From Antarctobacter sediminis (GTDB lineage: Bacteria; Pseudomonadota; Alphaproteobacteria; Rhodobacterales; Rhodobacteraceae), in assembly GCF_019218285.1 (NCBI RefSeq), contig NZ_JAHUZG010000001.1, forward strand, positions 930,001 through 994,000: 64,000 bases of DNA, in the 5' to 3' direction. Every line of letters begins with the position of its first letter. Position 1 is the first letter of the stretch. Below, one piece after another: positions 34,938-43,354 of the stretch. The notes under the pieces were generated by a model that worked only from the letters and a program-made list of their open reading frames with translations, ran no database searches and was not told the origin of the DNA. The translations under genes were made by a program, and so were the position numbers.

Positions 34938-36353
34938 TCACGACAGTTTTCGCTTCGCTTGCCGGGTCGTTTGACCGCTCCACAAACCGACACCAAAGGC
35001 GATCATGGCCAAAACTGCGGCGGCCACAAATGTTGCCGAAAAGGCCATGGACACATCAACGATCCGCGCGTCCGCCGCATCTCCGGTCCCCATGACAACC
35101 ACGAAGAAGGTGGACATCGACGAAGCGCCCGTCATCAGGCCAAGATTGCGGGACAGCCCCAGCAAACCGGACAGGCGTCCGCGCTGCTCTTTCGACGCAC
35201 CTGCCATGACGGCGGTATTGTTGGCGGCAAGGAACATCTGAAAGGCGGGCGTCAACACGGTCAGCGCAACGACATAGCCGCCAACACCGAACAGGCGCGG
35301 CAAGAAGGCAAGGCAGACAAGCCCCAGCACAGTCTGCGCCAACCCGCCAAGCATCACGCGCCGCGCTCCGTAGCGATCCGTCAAACGACCGGCGGGCACC
35401 CCGAATAGCGCCCCCACAACCGGCCCGACGGCCAGAACCATTCCGACCACGGCTTCGCCCAGACCAAGAGAGAACGTCAAGTAGAATGGTCCCACGACCA
35501 GCGTCGCCATCATGACGGTTCCAACAAGGATGTTCATGACAAAACCCGCCGCCGTCCTTCTGTCCAACAGCACCGCCATCGGAACAAGCGGCGCGCTTGC
35601 GTGGCGTTCGACGGCAACGAAAAGCACGGTCGCAGTCAATGCGACCGCCATCAGCACGCCCGGTGACAGCGGAACGCCCGTGGCCCCTCCGCTGGTCGCA
35701 AGGGAATAGGTCAAAAGCGCCACGATCAGAACGGCGGTCCCCGGGATGTCCAGCGATCTGAGCCCTGCCCGTGGCCGCGATCCGTCCCGCCAGACGGCCA
35801 GCAAGACAAGCGCCAAAGCCAGCGCGGCAAACCCGGCGAGGAACCAGAAGGCCATTCGCCAGTCACTCCACGCCAGCACAAGACCGCCAAACGAGGGGCC
35901 AAGCGCGGTCCCGGCGGCAGAGGTGGTCCCCAAAAGCCCCATGGCCATACCAAGCTGTCCAGGAGGCACCAAATCACGCGCAACCGACATCGGCAGCGCA
36001 ATCAGGATCGCACCGCCCACCCCCTGAAGCGCACGCCCCATGATCAAAAGGCCAAGGTTGGGGGCGGCAGCACTAGTGACCGAGGCCGCTATGAATAGGG
36101 CAAGGCCAGAGATCATGACCCGGCGATGGCCAAACAGATCTCCTAGCCGTCCGGCCGAAACAATCGTGACAGTCACCGACATGAGATAGGCCAGAACGAC
36201 CCATTGAGCCTCGGATACGGTGACGCCAAAGCTGCGGGTCAGCGTCGGCAGCAACACCGAAGCGATGCTGATCCCAAGCGATGCGGTCAGGGAAGCGGCA
36301 GCAAGCGCTGCCAGGACTGGGCGCGATGCGCGCTCTGGCGGGGTATTGTTCAT
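34938..36353 (-). CDS. MFS transporter, DHA2-type drug exporter (14 TMS)
   Basis: 471-residue major facilitator protein. About fourteen hydrophobic segments are seen; the loop GRLGDLFGHRRVMISG is the MFS motif A and LQGVGGAILIALPM and TALGPSFGGLVLAW fit motif C of proton antiporters. The ATG at 36353 follows AAGAG; an earlier in-frame ATG at 36398 lies within the operator. It is divergent from a MerR gene and separated by only 68 bases, so export of a toxic compound under MerR control is the natural reading. Confidence 0.88.
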   Translation of the reverse strand: MNNTPPERASRPVLAALAAASLTASLGISIASVLLPTLTRSFGVTVSEAQWVVLAYLMSVTVTIVSAGRLGDLFGHRRVMISGLALFIAASVTSAAAPNLGLLIMGRALQGVGGAILIALPMSVARDLVPPGQLGMAMGLLGTTSAAGTALGPSFGGLVLAWSDWRMAFWFLAGFAALALALVLLAVWRDGSRPRAGLRSLDIPGTAVLIVALLTYSLATSGGATGVPLSPGVLMAVALTATVLFVAVERHASAPLVPMAVLLDRRTAAGFVMNILVGTVMMATLVVGPFYLTFSLGLGEAVVGMVLAVGPVVGALFGVPAGRLTDRYGARRVMLGGLAQTVLGLVCLAFLPRLFGVGGYVVALTVLTPAFQMFLAANNTAVMAGASKEQRGRLSGLLGLSRNLGLMTGASSMSTFFVVVMGTGDAADARIVDVSMAFSATFVAAAVLAMIAFGVGLWSGQTTRQAKRKLS

Positions 36354-36396
36354 GGTAACGACTCTTGCGTTGATGACTGGCGGCGGATAGCCTGCC

Positions 36397-36416
36397 ACTT
36401 CAAGTCAACTTGAGGT
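36397..36416. promoter_or_regulatory. MerR-type operator between MFS and merR genes
   Basis: The 20-bp dyad ACTTCAAGTCAACTTGAGGT is palindromic with four mismatched positions and matches the ACTTCAAG-type dyads bound by MerR-family regulators. On the minus strand it overlaps a TTGACC -35 box and fills a long spacer (about 19-21 bp) before a weak -10, the usual MerR arrangement. It also overlaps the merR ribosome-binding region, allowing autoregulation. Confidence 0.75.
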
Positions 36417-36421
36417 CAAGC

Positions 36422-36832
36422 ATGAAGCTGCTCGATATCGGGGACCTGTCGAAACAAAGCGGCCTCGCCCCTTCAACGCTGCGCTACTACGAAGAAATCG
36501 GATTGATCCAATCGGTCGGACGGCACGGCTTGCGGCGGCAGTTCGAAGCGCAAGCCGCCACCCAGATCGCCCTGATTTCATTGGGAAAGATGGCGGGGTT
36601 TTCCTTGCAGGACATCAAGGGCATGTTCGCAAAGGACGGAACACCACAGTTGCCCCGCACCGAGTTGCATCTGCGCGCCGATGCGCTTGATGAGCAGATC
36701 CGCGGATTATCACGCTTGCGCGACGCGCTGCGGCACGTGGCGGAATGCCCGGAACCAAGCCACATGGACTGTCCAAAGTTCAGACGGCTGATGAACTTCG
36801 CCTCTCGCGCTGCCAGCAAAGGTCCGGCATAA
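36422..36832 (+). CDS. MerR-family transcriptional regulator
   Basis: 136-residue regulator. The N-terminal helix-turn-helix is MKLLDIGDLSKQSGLAPSTL with RYYEEIGLIQSVGRHGLRRQ as wing, then a dimerisation helix and a C-terminal part with DCPKFRRLM. The ATG at 36422 is preferred over one at 36410, which lies within the operator. Two cysteines in the last third (ECPEPSHMDCPKF) could serve as a metal or redox sensor, or bind nothing; the ligand is unknown. It probably controls the divergent MFS exporter and itself. Confidence 0.88.
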   Translation: MKLLDIGDLSKQSGLAPSTLRYYEEIGLIQSVGRHGLRRQFEAQAATQIALISLGKMAGFSLQDIKGMFAKDGTPQLPRTELHLRADALDEQIRGLSRLRDALRHVAECPEPSHMDCPKFRRLMNFASRAASKGPA

Positions 36833-36871
36833 GACCCCTGATTGTTGATCTTGTTAATCAGGAAAGCCGGA

Positions 36872-37849
36872 ATGTTGAAATCCGTATCCGCGGCCCTCGC
36901 GGCTTGTTTCTTTGCCTTGCCCGCATTTGCAGAACCTTTGGTCGGCGTCCGAACCATTGCCCCCTCTGCCGGAGAGGATCTGCGCGCCCTGTCGGTGACG
37001 GTCTGGTATCCCGCCAAAGACGGCGGTTCGCTGGAAGATATCGGTCGAAATGCCGTTTTCGTCGGGCAGCCCGCCTATCGCGATGCCGAAATCGTGCAGG
37101 ACACCCTTCCGTTGCTTTTGCTTTCGCATGGAGGCTTGAGATCGGCGGCCGATTCCGGCGCATGGCTGGGCAGGCGACTGGCCGAAGCGGGGTTCATCGT
37201 GGCCGAAGTCAACGGCCCGCGCCCGGGCAGCGCTGAACAGGCCGTGAACGAGATTTGGCGGCGGCCGCAGGATGTGTCGCTCGCGCTTGATCGGATTATA
37301 CAGGATCAGACCCTGTCCGCCTTGGTAGATCCGACCCGGATCGCCGTGGCGGGACATGCGCTTGGAGCCACCGCCGCGCTGGCCCTGACCGGCGGCAGGT
37401 TCGATGCCGATATGTTTGCGGCAGCCTGCGCACCTGACGCAGACGGCCCGGATTGCGCATGGTACGCGGCGCAAGGCGTTGCATTGGCCAGCGTTGACCG
37501 GGAGCATCTTGAAAACCCGCATCGCGATCCCCGGATCAGTGCCGCCATTGCCGTGGACCCGGAGTATGCGGAGGTCTTCCTTGCTCCGAGCCTGAATGAC
37601 CTAGCCCCTGATACTCGGGTGGTCTGGCTGGGTGCTCCGACCCGCCCGCAATTCGCAGGCACCGACCTGCCACAAGCGGTGATCGAAGGCGCATCGGGCT
37701 ATGACGCCTTCCCGCTATGCACCCCCAAGGGCAAATTCATCCTTGCCGAAGACGGTGGCGATGCCGCCCTGTGCGACACAGATGGCGCAAAGCGCGCGCG
37801 CATCCACGATGAGGTTGCCAAGCGTATTGGCGCGCTTCTCAATCCTTGA
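36872..37849 (+). CDS. Exported dienelactone-hydrolase-like alpha/beta hydrolase with nucleophile Ser replaced by Ala
   Basis: 325-residue protein starting at ATG 36872 after AGGAAAG. A signal peptide MLKSVSAALAACFFALPAFA precedes EPLVGVRTIAP. The oxyanion strand LLLLSHGGLRSAADSG (residues 81-96) and the helix after PTRIAVAGHALGATAAL belong to the predicted dienelactone hydrolase / PAF-acetylhydrolase-like family. In place of GHSxG it reads G161-H162-A163-L164-G165 (codon GCG), so the expected nucleophile is missing. A late histidine in RIHDEV is kept. It may be a non-catalytic binding protein, a decayed enzyme, or use another residue. Four to five cysteines suit a periplasmic location. Confidence 0.75.
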   Translation: MLKSVSAALAACFFALPAFAEPLVGVRTIAPSAGEDLRALSVTVWYPAKDGGSLEDIGRNAVFVGQPAYRDAEIVQDTLPLLLLSHGGLRSAADSGAWLGRRLAEAGFIVAEVNGPRPGSAEQAVNEIWRRPQDVSLALDRIIQDQTLSALVDPTRIAVAGHALGATAALALTGGRFDADMFAAACAPDADGPDCAWYAAQGVALASVDREHLENPHRDPRISAAIAVDPEYAEVFLAPSLNDLAPDTRVVWLGAPTRPQFAGTDLPQAVIEGASGYDAFPLCTPKGKFILAEDGGDAALCDTDGAKRARIHDEVAKRIGALLNP

Positions 37850-37863
37850 AAACACCGCCCCTT

Positions 37864-37888
37864 CCCCTGCAAAAAATAATTGCAGGGG
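37864..37888. terminator. Hairpin terminator after the alpha/beta hydrolase gene
   Basis: A perfect 9-bp stem CCCCTGCAA / TTGCAGGGG encloses AAAATAA, 15 bases beyond the hydrolase stop and between convergent genes. No T-run follows on either strand, so efficiency is uncertain. Confidence 0.55.
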
Positions 37889-38026
37889 CTTGGCTTGGGC
37901 CTATGCGGGTCGGGGAGGATGGACCTTGGCTCAATCGACGTGACGTCCAGTGGCCGTTGCCCCAAGCCTTGCGCCCCCTGAAAGACTGGGAAACAGGCGC
38001 CCGCCATCGCGAGCGCCTGTGAATCC

Positions 38027-39376
38027 TCAGGCCAGTTTCCTCTCGCGCTCTTTCCAAAGCATCGCCACCTCTACAGCCACCAGCACCAGCATCGAAAGGC
38101 CAACCAGCGGAAAGAACAGACCCGCTGCAATGGCCATCAACATCAGTGTGCGGGGAATGCGCCAGTCTGCCGGCACCGTCGGCACGCCGACCGCCCCGGC
38201 TGGCCGACGCTTCCACCACATCGCTGCGGCAGAGACGCACAGCCCGACCATGGCGACGCAGGCGAGCAGCAGGACGATCTGGTTCGCCAATCCCCATTCC
38301 TGCCCCATGTGGACCGAGATGCCCCATTCGGCCGAGCGGCCCAACCTGCCGAGATCTGCCAGTCCCGCGTCGTAAAGCACCGCTCCGCTATACTGATCCA
38401 GATGGATCACCCGCTCATAGGTGATGTCGTCAGGATAGACTGATGCGGTAAAGACCCCTTGGGCGCCTTTCGGCATCGAAACCGAATATCCCGGAACGAT
38501 GCCAAGACCTTCGACCGTTGCAACGACCTGATCGAGCGTCTGCGGCACGCCGTTTGCGGCACTGGAAAGCGGCACCGGTTGTTTTTCGATGATCCAAGGC
38601 GCTCGATCCGTTGCCTCGGACAGCGGTTGCGTCGAAAGCGGCAAGCCGGACCAATAGCCATCTGGCATACCAAGGCCCAACGCATTGGCGTAATCGTAGA
38701 ACTTGCCGCCCCAGACGGCGGACCAAGGCAGGCCCGTCAGCGCAAGGAAGACGATGAAAAACCCGGTGTAAAGGCCGGTCACCGCGTGCAGGTCGCGCCA
38801 CCATGGACGTCCGCGCGCGGCCTTGATTGTCACGGTGCCAAGACCCTTGCCCCGTGGCCACCACAGGTAGATGCCGCTGGCAACCAGCAAGACCATCCAA
38901 CCTGCGGCAAGCTCGATCAGGCGATTGCCAATCCAGCCGACATATTCCAGAGAATGCAGCTTGCGCACGACATACATGGCCGGGCTGCCGGCCGCACCAC
39001 CGTCCCAAAGCGCCCCCAGCACCTCACCGGTATAAGGGTTCACATAGATCGTATTCTTGAGCCCGTCGCGACCAAGAATGTCGACCTCGGCACTGCGGGT
39101 CTTGGTGGGGGGCGGCGTATAGGCCTTTACCGTTCCGGGATGGGTGTCGAGAGCGGCCGCCACCAGAACCGACGGGGCAAGTTGCGACGTTTCAGGGGCG
39201 ACCAAGCGCAACCCGGAATAAGCGGTGTCGTTGATTTCATCCTTGAAGAGATAGATGCCGCCTGTGACCGCAAGGATAAGCACGAAGGGCAGGATCATCA
39301 GCCCGGCGATAAAGTGCCAGCGCCACACGGCGCGATAGAGCGCTGCCGAGGCAGCGCGCGGAGTTGTTTCTGTCAT
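38027..39376 (-). CDS. PepSY-associated membrane protein (PiuB-like)
   Basis: 449-residue inner-membrane protein. The first segment AVWRWHFIAGLMILPFVLIL with a conserved WHFxxG, the periplasmic PepSY stretches (PGTVKAYTPPPTKTRSAEVD, YVNPYTGEVLG) and a second helix LHAVTGLYTGFFIVFLALTG identify the family. Four membrane segments are seen. Members are iron-regulated and linked to siderophore or haem use, probably passing electrons or assisting reduction in the periplasm. The small exported protein upstream may share its promoter. Confidence 0.88.
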   Translation of the reverse strand: MTETTPRAASAALYRAVWRWHFIAGLMILPFVLILAVTGGIYLFKDEINDTAYSGLRLVAPETSQLAPSVLVAAALDTHPGTVKAYTPPPTKTRSAEVDILGRDGLKNTIYVNPYTGEVLGALWDGGAAGSPAMYVVRKLHSLEYVGWIGNRLIELAAGWMVLLVASGIYLWWPRGKGLGTVTIKAARGRPWWRDLHAVTGLYTGFFIVFLALTGLPWSAVWGGKFYDYANALGLGMPDGYWSGLPLSTQPLSEATDRAPWIIEKQPVPLSSAANGVPQTLDQVVATVEGLGIVPGYSVSMPKGAQGVFTASVYPDDITYERVIHLDQYSGAVLYDAGLADLGRLGRSAEWGISVHMGQEWGLANQIVLLLACVAMVGLCVSAAAMWWKRRPAGAVGVPTVPADWRIPRTLMLMAIAAGLFFPLVGLSMLVLVAVEVAMLWKERERKLA

Positions 39377-39475
39377 TTTGATTGTCCGATTGGCCCGGCG
39401 ATCAGCCGGGCATGAGAAAAGCGCCTCGGGCAGAGAGTCGCCGAGGATTGGATCCGAAAAGCCGGTGGATGACCG

Positions 39476-39871
39476 TCAGACCCGGACCGGGGGCGCTCTC
39501 GGTGAATGACAGGGGTTACGGGCCTGCGCCGCACGGTGCAGATCGTCGCGGCGCTGCCACGCCTCATGCGGCACCAAAAGGAAGCTCTTGCCGTCATAAG
39601 TGCTTGCCGGGGCTTCAGGAAGGCCGTGGCAAAGCGGACAGCGATGATCATGCGCCGCCTCCTGACCGCACAGATCGCCACCCGAGCTTCCAAAAATCAG
39701 GGCGTAGCTCTCTAGCTGGACAGTCGCGCGATCCGGCGCCATGCGTGCAGCAGAAAAGGCGCTCGACCATGCCATCAGCACGCCAAGCGCCAAGATCACC
39801 ACAAAGGTCGCCCCGTTTCGCATGGCGACCAATTGGCACGGGTTTGACGCAAGCGAAAGTTCAATTTCCAT
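39476..39871 (-). CDS. Small exported protein with CPLC motif (DUF2946-like)
   Basis: 131-residue protein if started at ATG 39871, which has AGGAG just upstream; alternatives are ATG 39823 or TTG 39898. A hydrophobic N-terminal segment GATFVVILALGVLMAWSSA acts as signal or anchor, followed by a Cys/His-rich stretch GGDLCGQEAAHDHRCPLCHG. The C-x-x-C with nearby histidines suggests copper or haem binding. It lies about 100 bases upstream of the PepSY gene on the same strand. Family assignment is by motif style only. Confidence 0.6.
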   Translation of the reverse strand: MEIELSLASNPCQLVAMRNGATFVVILALGVLMAWSSAFSAARMAPDRATVQLESYALIFGSSGGDLCGQEAAHDHRCPLCHGLPEAPASTYDGKSFLLVPHEAWQRRDDLHRAAQARNPCHSPRAPPVRV

Positions 39872-39898
39872 GGCTCCTGACATTTCGCCCTTGGGCAA

Positions 39899-40381
39899 CG
39901 TCAGGGAACTTGGGCAGCCAACTACGAAGCTTTGCTACATTCCCCCGATGCCTTGGCGCAGCAGCGCCACACGAACCATTGGTGGCATCGTGTAGAAGGA
40001 CCGCCGGAAGAGAGGTTAGCTGTCCGCGACACTTGGCGTCACCGGTTTGCACCCGGCCAGGCGCAACCGACCCCGACAATCATGGATTTCGAGATTGCAG
40101 GCTTTAGCAGGGTCACGACGTTAAGCGACGCATCGCCCATCGCGGAGATCACCCCAAGACAGAGGTGAATTGCTGCGGCGGCCCGGTCCTTTTGGCCCGC
40201 CCTTCTCCCACCAGAAATGACCGCGCCATCGACCAATGCCGGGCTGGCAACGCTTTGCTGCGGAACCGTTGTGCTGGGCGGCAGACAGGAGTAACCGAGC
40301 GCAACACCTGCCAGAAAATCGCAACGCCGCACATCAGCCGGGTTCGCTGAAGTACCGGGTTACGATTCTCTGGCATTCCGT
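39899..40381. other. Gene-free stretch of lower GC
   Basis: No convincing gene was seen in these ~480 bases. One hairpin GGCGC-AGCA-GCGCC sits at 39955-39968. A 97-codon minus-strand frame (40039-40332) begins like a signal peptide but lacks a ribosome-binding site and family resemblance. Composition is less GC-rich than the neighbouring operons. Confidence 0.5.
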
Positions 40382-41524
40382 TTACAGGCAGTATTTCTCC
40401 CGCAAGGCATCGCGCGATTCACTCGGAAAAGGGCCACGCTTGCCATGCGCTTTGAGACGGGCAATGTCCCTTTTCCTCGAGCTTTTTTCGTTTTCGTATT
40501 TCGGCAACCATGCCGGCTCGCCTGCGACCTCTGTTGTCACGTAGGGAAATCGCAAATCCGGGTAGGACATCTTCATGCTTCTTTCCGCCGCTGCTACGTG
40601 TTGCAACATTGAATGCCTTGCCCATGAACGAATAAGTTCCTGAAGGTGGTCATCTGTGGCGTCAAACCTCTTCAGGCGATGTGTGCGCGCAACGATTAGA
40701 TAGCGGTGTCGCCAATCCATCGCAGCAAAAACCATGGCCGGAGCAATCGTAAGAAACAGAACCAGCCTCAGTGCTTTTGCCCAAAACAATTCGGGCCAAA
40801 GAAGGTCAGACCCAAGGCCGGCGCTCAAGACGGCAAGGGGTTGGGTCAGGACAAGGTTCACAGCCTCACCCTGCGAAATCATGTCTGGCGCAACGCCCTG
40901 TTGCCCGAACAATCCCAGCCAAATCACCAGCGGCAGGAACGCCAAAAGCGGCAACGCAATCAACGGCAAGGCCAGCCAACGACCCACCGGTGTTCCCGGG
41001 CGCCAACGTTGAATTGCAAGATAATGCCAGTCGGATGCACGTTGCAAAGACCATCTCTTGTGCAGCCAGACAATGCCAAGGGGTATGACAACGGCGCTGA
41101 CAACAAGAAAACCGATGATCCAGGACAGCGGGCCGTCGACGACAACAACTCCGGTTTCAATCGGGGTGAACTCGTAAAACCACAGGTTAATCACCGGCAC
41201 ATTGCCCAGCCCCGCCAACATGACCACGGAGCCAAGAAATGCGAACAGTGCCGGCCCCGCCCGAAAGAAATGGACGAACAAAAAGGCCCACATGACCAGT
41301 CCGAACAACGCCATGGCCCAAGTTATCAAAAACGGAAGAACCGAGATCAAAAGGATCACACCAAAGATCGGACCCAATAGCTTTCCAAGGGCAAAGCCTC
41401 CAGAGGCCAGAGCCTGAAACTCTTCCTGGTCTTGCCGCGCAATGCGGTCCCTTTCGTCCGCGGTGAGGGCATTTGGGCCTTGGGCGTTGTAAATCTTTCT
41501 AATTTCAAAATCTTCGCGCATCAT
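40382..41524 (-). CDS. Polytopic membrane protein of unknown function
   Basis: 380-residue protein with a charged N-terminus (DERDRIARQDQEEFQ), about six membrane segments (for example LGPIFGVILLISVLPFLITW, WIIGFLVVSAVVIPLGIVWL, WLALPLIALPLLAFLPLVIW) and a basic C-terminal cytosolic tail of about 110 residues with many Lys/Arg. I recognise no family. Codon use is visibly more AT-rich (ttt, aaa, caa runs) than in flanking genes, and it sits next to non-coding DNA and a tRNA pair, so recent acquisition is plausible. Confidence 0.7.
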   Translation of the reverse strand: MMREDFEIRKIYNAQGPNALTADERDRIARQDQEEFQALASGGFALGKLLGPIFGVILLISVLPFLITWAMALFGLVMWAFLFVHFFRAGPALFAFLGSVVMLAGLGNVPVINLWFYEFTPIETGVVVVDGPLSWIIGFLVVSAVVIPLGIVWLHKRWSLQRASDWHYLAIQRWRPGTPVGRWLALPLIALPLLAFLPLVIWLGLFGQQGVAPDMISQGEAVNLVLTQPLAVLSAGLGSDLLWPELFWAKALRLVLFLTIAPAMVFAAMDWRHRYLIVARTHRLKRFDATDDHLQELIRSWARHSMLQHVAAAERSMKMSYPDLRFPYVTTEVAGEPAWLPKYENEKSSRKRDIARLKAHGKRGPFPSESRDALREKYCL

Positions 41525-42017
41525 CTGACCGTTTAATAGAAACTGCCATAGGTGTCTGATACTGCTATATGGCAGCTTTATGGCGCGCGGATTGGAACAG
41601 GCCGTCTTTTTGGGAAAACTTCGACCGGCAACCCGTCATTTCGGAAATGGAAACAATCGTCCCAAATGTCGTTATAGAACACGAGAAGTACGTGGCGCAC
41701 CAATGCCGTCGACTTGGACGATGGTGAAACTCGGCCCTGCCGCCAAGCCTTCAACGGAACGTCTGCCCCGTGGTCTTGGTGTTGGCTGCCCGGAGTGCCT
41801 GATGGGTGTCTCGCCTCACATCTGTGAGCGCGCACATATTCTTTGAACGGTTCGACCTATCAGGCCAGGCGTGGATCAGGGCAGTCGGGCACACCCCAAA
41901 GCCCCCGGCGGTTCGGCCCGGCGGAAATGAAGGCAACCTCAGCGACCGGCCGGAGCGGCGACCGTGTCATCTACCGGCGATGCGAAACGTATCCCGCAGC
42001 CGTTATGTCGTTGAAAG
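41525..42017. other. Gene-free stretch upstream of the tRNA-Val pair
   Basis: About 490 bases of mixed composition. Two overlapping short frames (plus 41580-41846, minus 41578-41835) show no family features or ribosome-binding sites. No attachment repeat of the tRNA 3' end was found by eye in this window. Confidence 0.4.
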
Positions 42018-42093
<76 letters not shown>

Positions 42094-42209
42094 GAACCGA
42101 CGCGGGATTTACCCAAAGGGATGCCCCCGCGCAAGACCGGTTTTGACCGGAACGACAATCGCCCCGAAGTGAAAACGCGCCCCTTCTCAGCGGCGCGTTC
42201 CCGAAAATC

Positions 42210-42284
42210 TGGTGGGTGATAAGAGATTTGAACTCCTGACATCTTCGATGTGAACGAAGCGCTCTACCACTGAGCTAATCACCC
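42210..42284 (-). tRNA. tRNA-Val (anticodon CAC)
   Basis: Minus-strand 75-base gene with the same acceptor stem GGGTGAT / ATCACCC and anticodon arm CTTCG-TTCACAT-CGAAG, so CAC anticodon; CCA is encoded. It is 117 bases from the UAC gene, and the bodies differ at few positions, so the two arose by duplication. Confidence 0.95.
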
Positions 42285-42432
42285 GGTGGCGGAGTTCTTA
42301 GCGGCTCGTGACGACCTGTGCAAGAGCCTTGGGACGCAAAAAATCGCCCTCTTTCACAAAGTTTTGCCCCCTCACCTAGCGGCAGCTTCATCACAGGTCT
42401 GGCGCGAAAACCACAGCCTTTCCCCGGGTTGC

Positions 42433-42462
42433 TTGACTTGCAACGAATCCCCGATGCAGGAT
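42433..42462 (+). promoter_or_regulatory. Possible sigma70 promoter of the small exported protein gene
   Basis: TTGACT at 42433 is followed after 18 bases by CAGGAT, a fair -35 and weak -10, 36 bases before the ATG at 42498. Confidence 0.35.
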
Positions 42463-42497
42463 TTTTGGGCAACCACCACCTGGGTTTGGAGACTCAA

Positions 42498-42689
42498 ATG
42501 AAAAAGACAATTGCTGCCGCAAGTCTTCTGATCGCCGCGACGACCACCACGGCCGTCGCCGGAAGCTATGAAACACCCTACGTCGCACCGCCGGTCGTCG
42601 TCGAAGAGACGCAGCAGACCAGCAGCAGCGGCGGTATGCTTATCGCGCTGATGACCATTGTGGTCTTTGGCGTGGCCGCCAGCCAATAA
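42498..42689 (+). CDS. Small exported membrane-anchored protein (63 aa)
   Basis: 63 residues: signal peptide MKKTIAAASLLIAATTTTAVA, a proline/valine-rich linker (YVAPPVVVEETQQ), a serine-glycine stretch and a C-terminal membrane helix GMLIALMTIVVFGVAA. The same layout recurs in the gene at 42982, so they form a pair. Start ATG at 42498 has only a weak upstream GGAG (GGAGACTCAA). Function unknown; such proteins are common and unnamed in Roseobacters. Confidence 0.7.
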   Translation: MKKTIAAASLLIAATTTTAVAGSYETPYVAPPVVVEETQQTSSSGGMLIALMTIVVFGVAASQ

Positions 42690-42697
42690 GGCAATCC

Positions 42698-42718
42698 GGC
42701 CGGGATCTGCCCCCGGCC
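42698..42718 (+). terminator. Hairpin after the 63-aa gene
   Basis: GGCCGGG and CCCGGCC pair over 7 bp around a 7-base loop, eight bases beyond the stop, without a T-run. Confidence 0.45.
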
Positions 42719-42981
42719 ATCCAGTTCCCGCAGTTGGATGCGGGGCATCATCTCCGGGGACGCGGGGACGACGAAACGGGGACAAGGGCCTTGCGATGCG
42801 CAGGGTCCTTTTCTTTGTCCTGCATGATCCGGTTGTTGCATTCCGGACGCGCTGAAACAGGTGTCGCAATTTGATACTTGCCCCAAGGTCAATCAAGGGC
42901 AGACTGAAAACATCACCGCCGATCAGGCGGTTGACGGTTGGGTAATCGGTATCTTGGTCACTTCATAATTCGGGGGATCAG

Positions 42982-43245
42982 ATGAAGAAAACAGCACTCA
43001 CCACCGCGCTCTGCCTGTCCGTGGCAAGCGCCGCCATCGCAGACAGCAAACCGGTCCCGAGGATGAGCCCGGACCAATTGCGCGATGACATGATCGTATC
43101 GTCGCAAAGCGCCGAACTGGCAGCGGCCTCGGCGTCGGCTTCCAGCGCCGCGCTGCTTATTCCGCTGATGCTGGTGGTGATCCTTGCCGCGGCGGCCAGC
43201 TCGGGTGGCGGGCACCACTACTATCCGTATTACCACCTGCACTGA
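42982..43245 (+). CDS. Small exported membrane-anchored protein (87 aa)
   Basis: 87 residues: signal peptide MKKTALTTALCLSVASAAIA, a charged stretch SKPVPRMSPDQLRDDM, an alanine/serine-rich part and a membrane helix ALLIPLMLVVILAAAASS, ending in GGGHHYYPYYHLH. The tail rich in His and Tyr could bind metal. It shares architecture with the 63-residue protein. GGGGG precedes the ATG. Function unknown. Confidence 0.75.
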   Translation: MKKTALTTALCLSVASAAIADSKPVPRMSPDQLRDDMIVSSQSAELAAASASASSAALLIPLMLVVILAAAASSGGGHHYYPYYHLH

Positions 43246-43274
43246 CCGCAGGTCGGCCAGACCGGCGACGACAG

Positions 43275-43307
43275 AAAAAACGCGCGGTGGTTATCCACCG
43301 CGCGTTT
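43275..43307 (-). terminator. Rho-independent terminator of lon
   Basis: A perfect 13-bp stem AAACGCGCGGTGG / CCACCGCGCGTTT with a 4-base loop. On the minus strand it ends in six T, so it is the lon terminator; it may also stop the plus-strand small gene. Confidence 0.92.
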
Positions 43308-43354
43308 CTGGTTTCCTGATGGGGAAGTCCGTCCCCCGGCCCGGCAGGCCGCGC

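Noticed and set aside
40039-40332. Minus-strand 97-codon frame beginning like a lipoprotein signal
   Set aside because: No ribosome-binding site and no family resemblance after the first 20 residues.
41578-41846. Overlapping short frames on both strands, possible transposase remnant
   Set aside because: Neither shows a DDE, HTH or other transposase feature; no terminal repeats were found.
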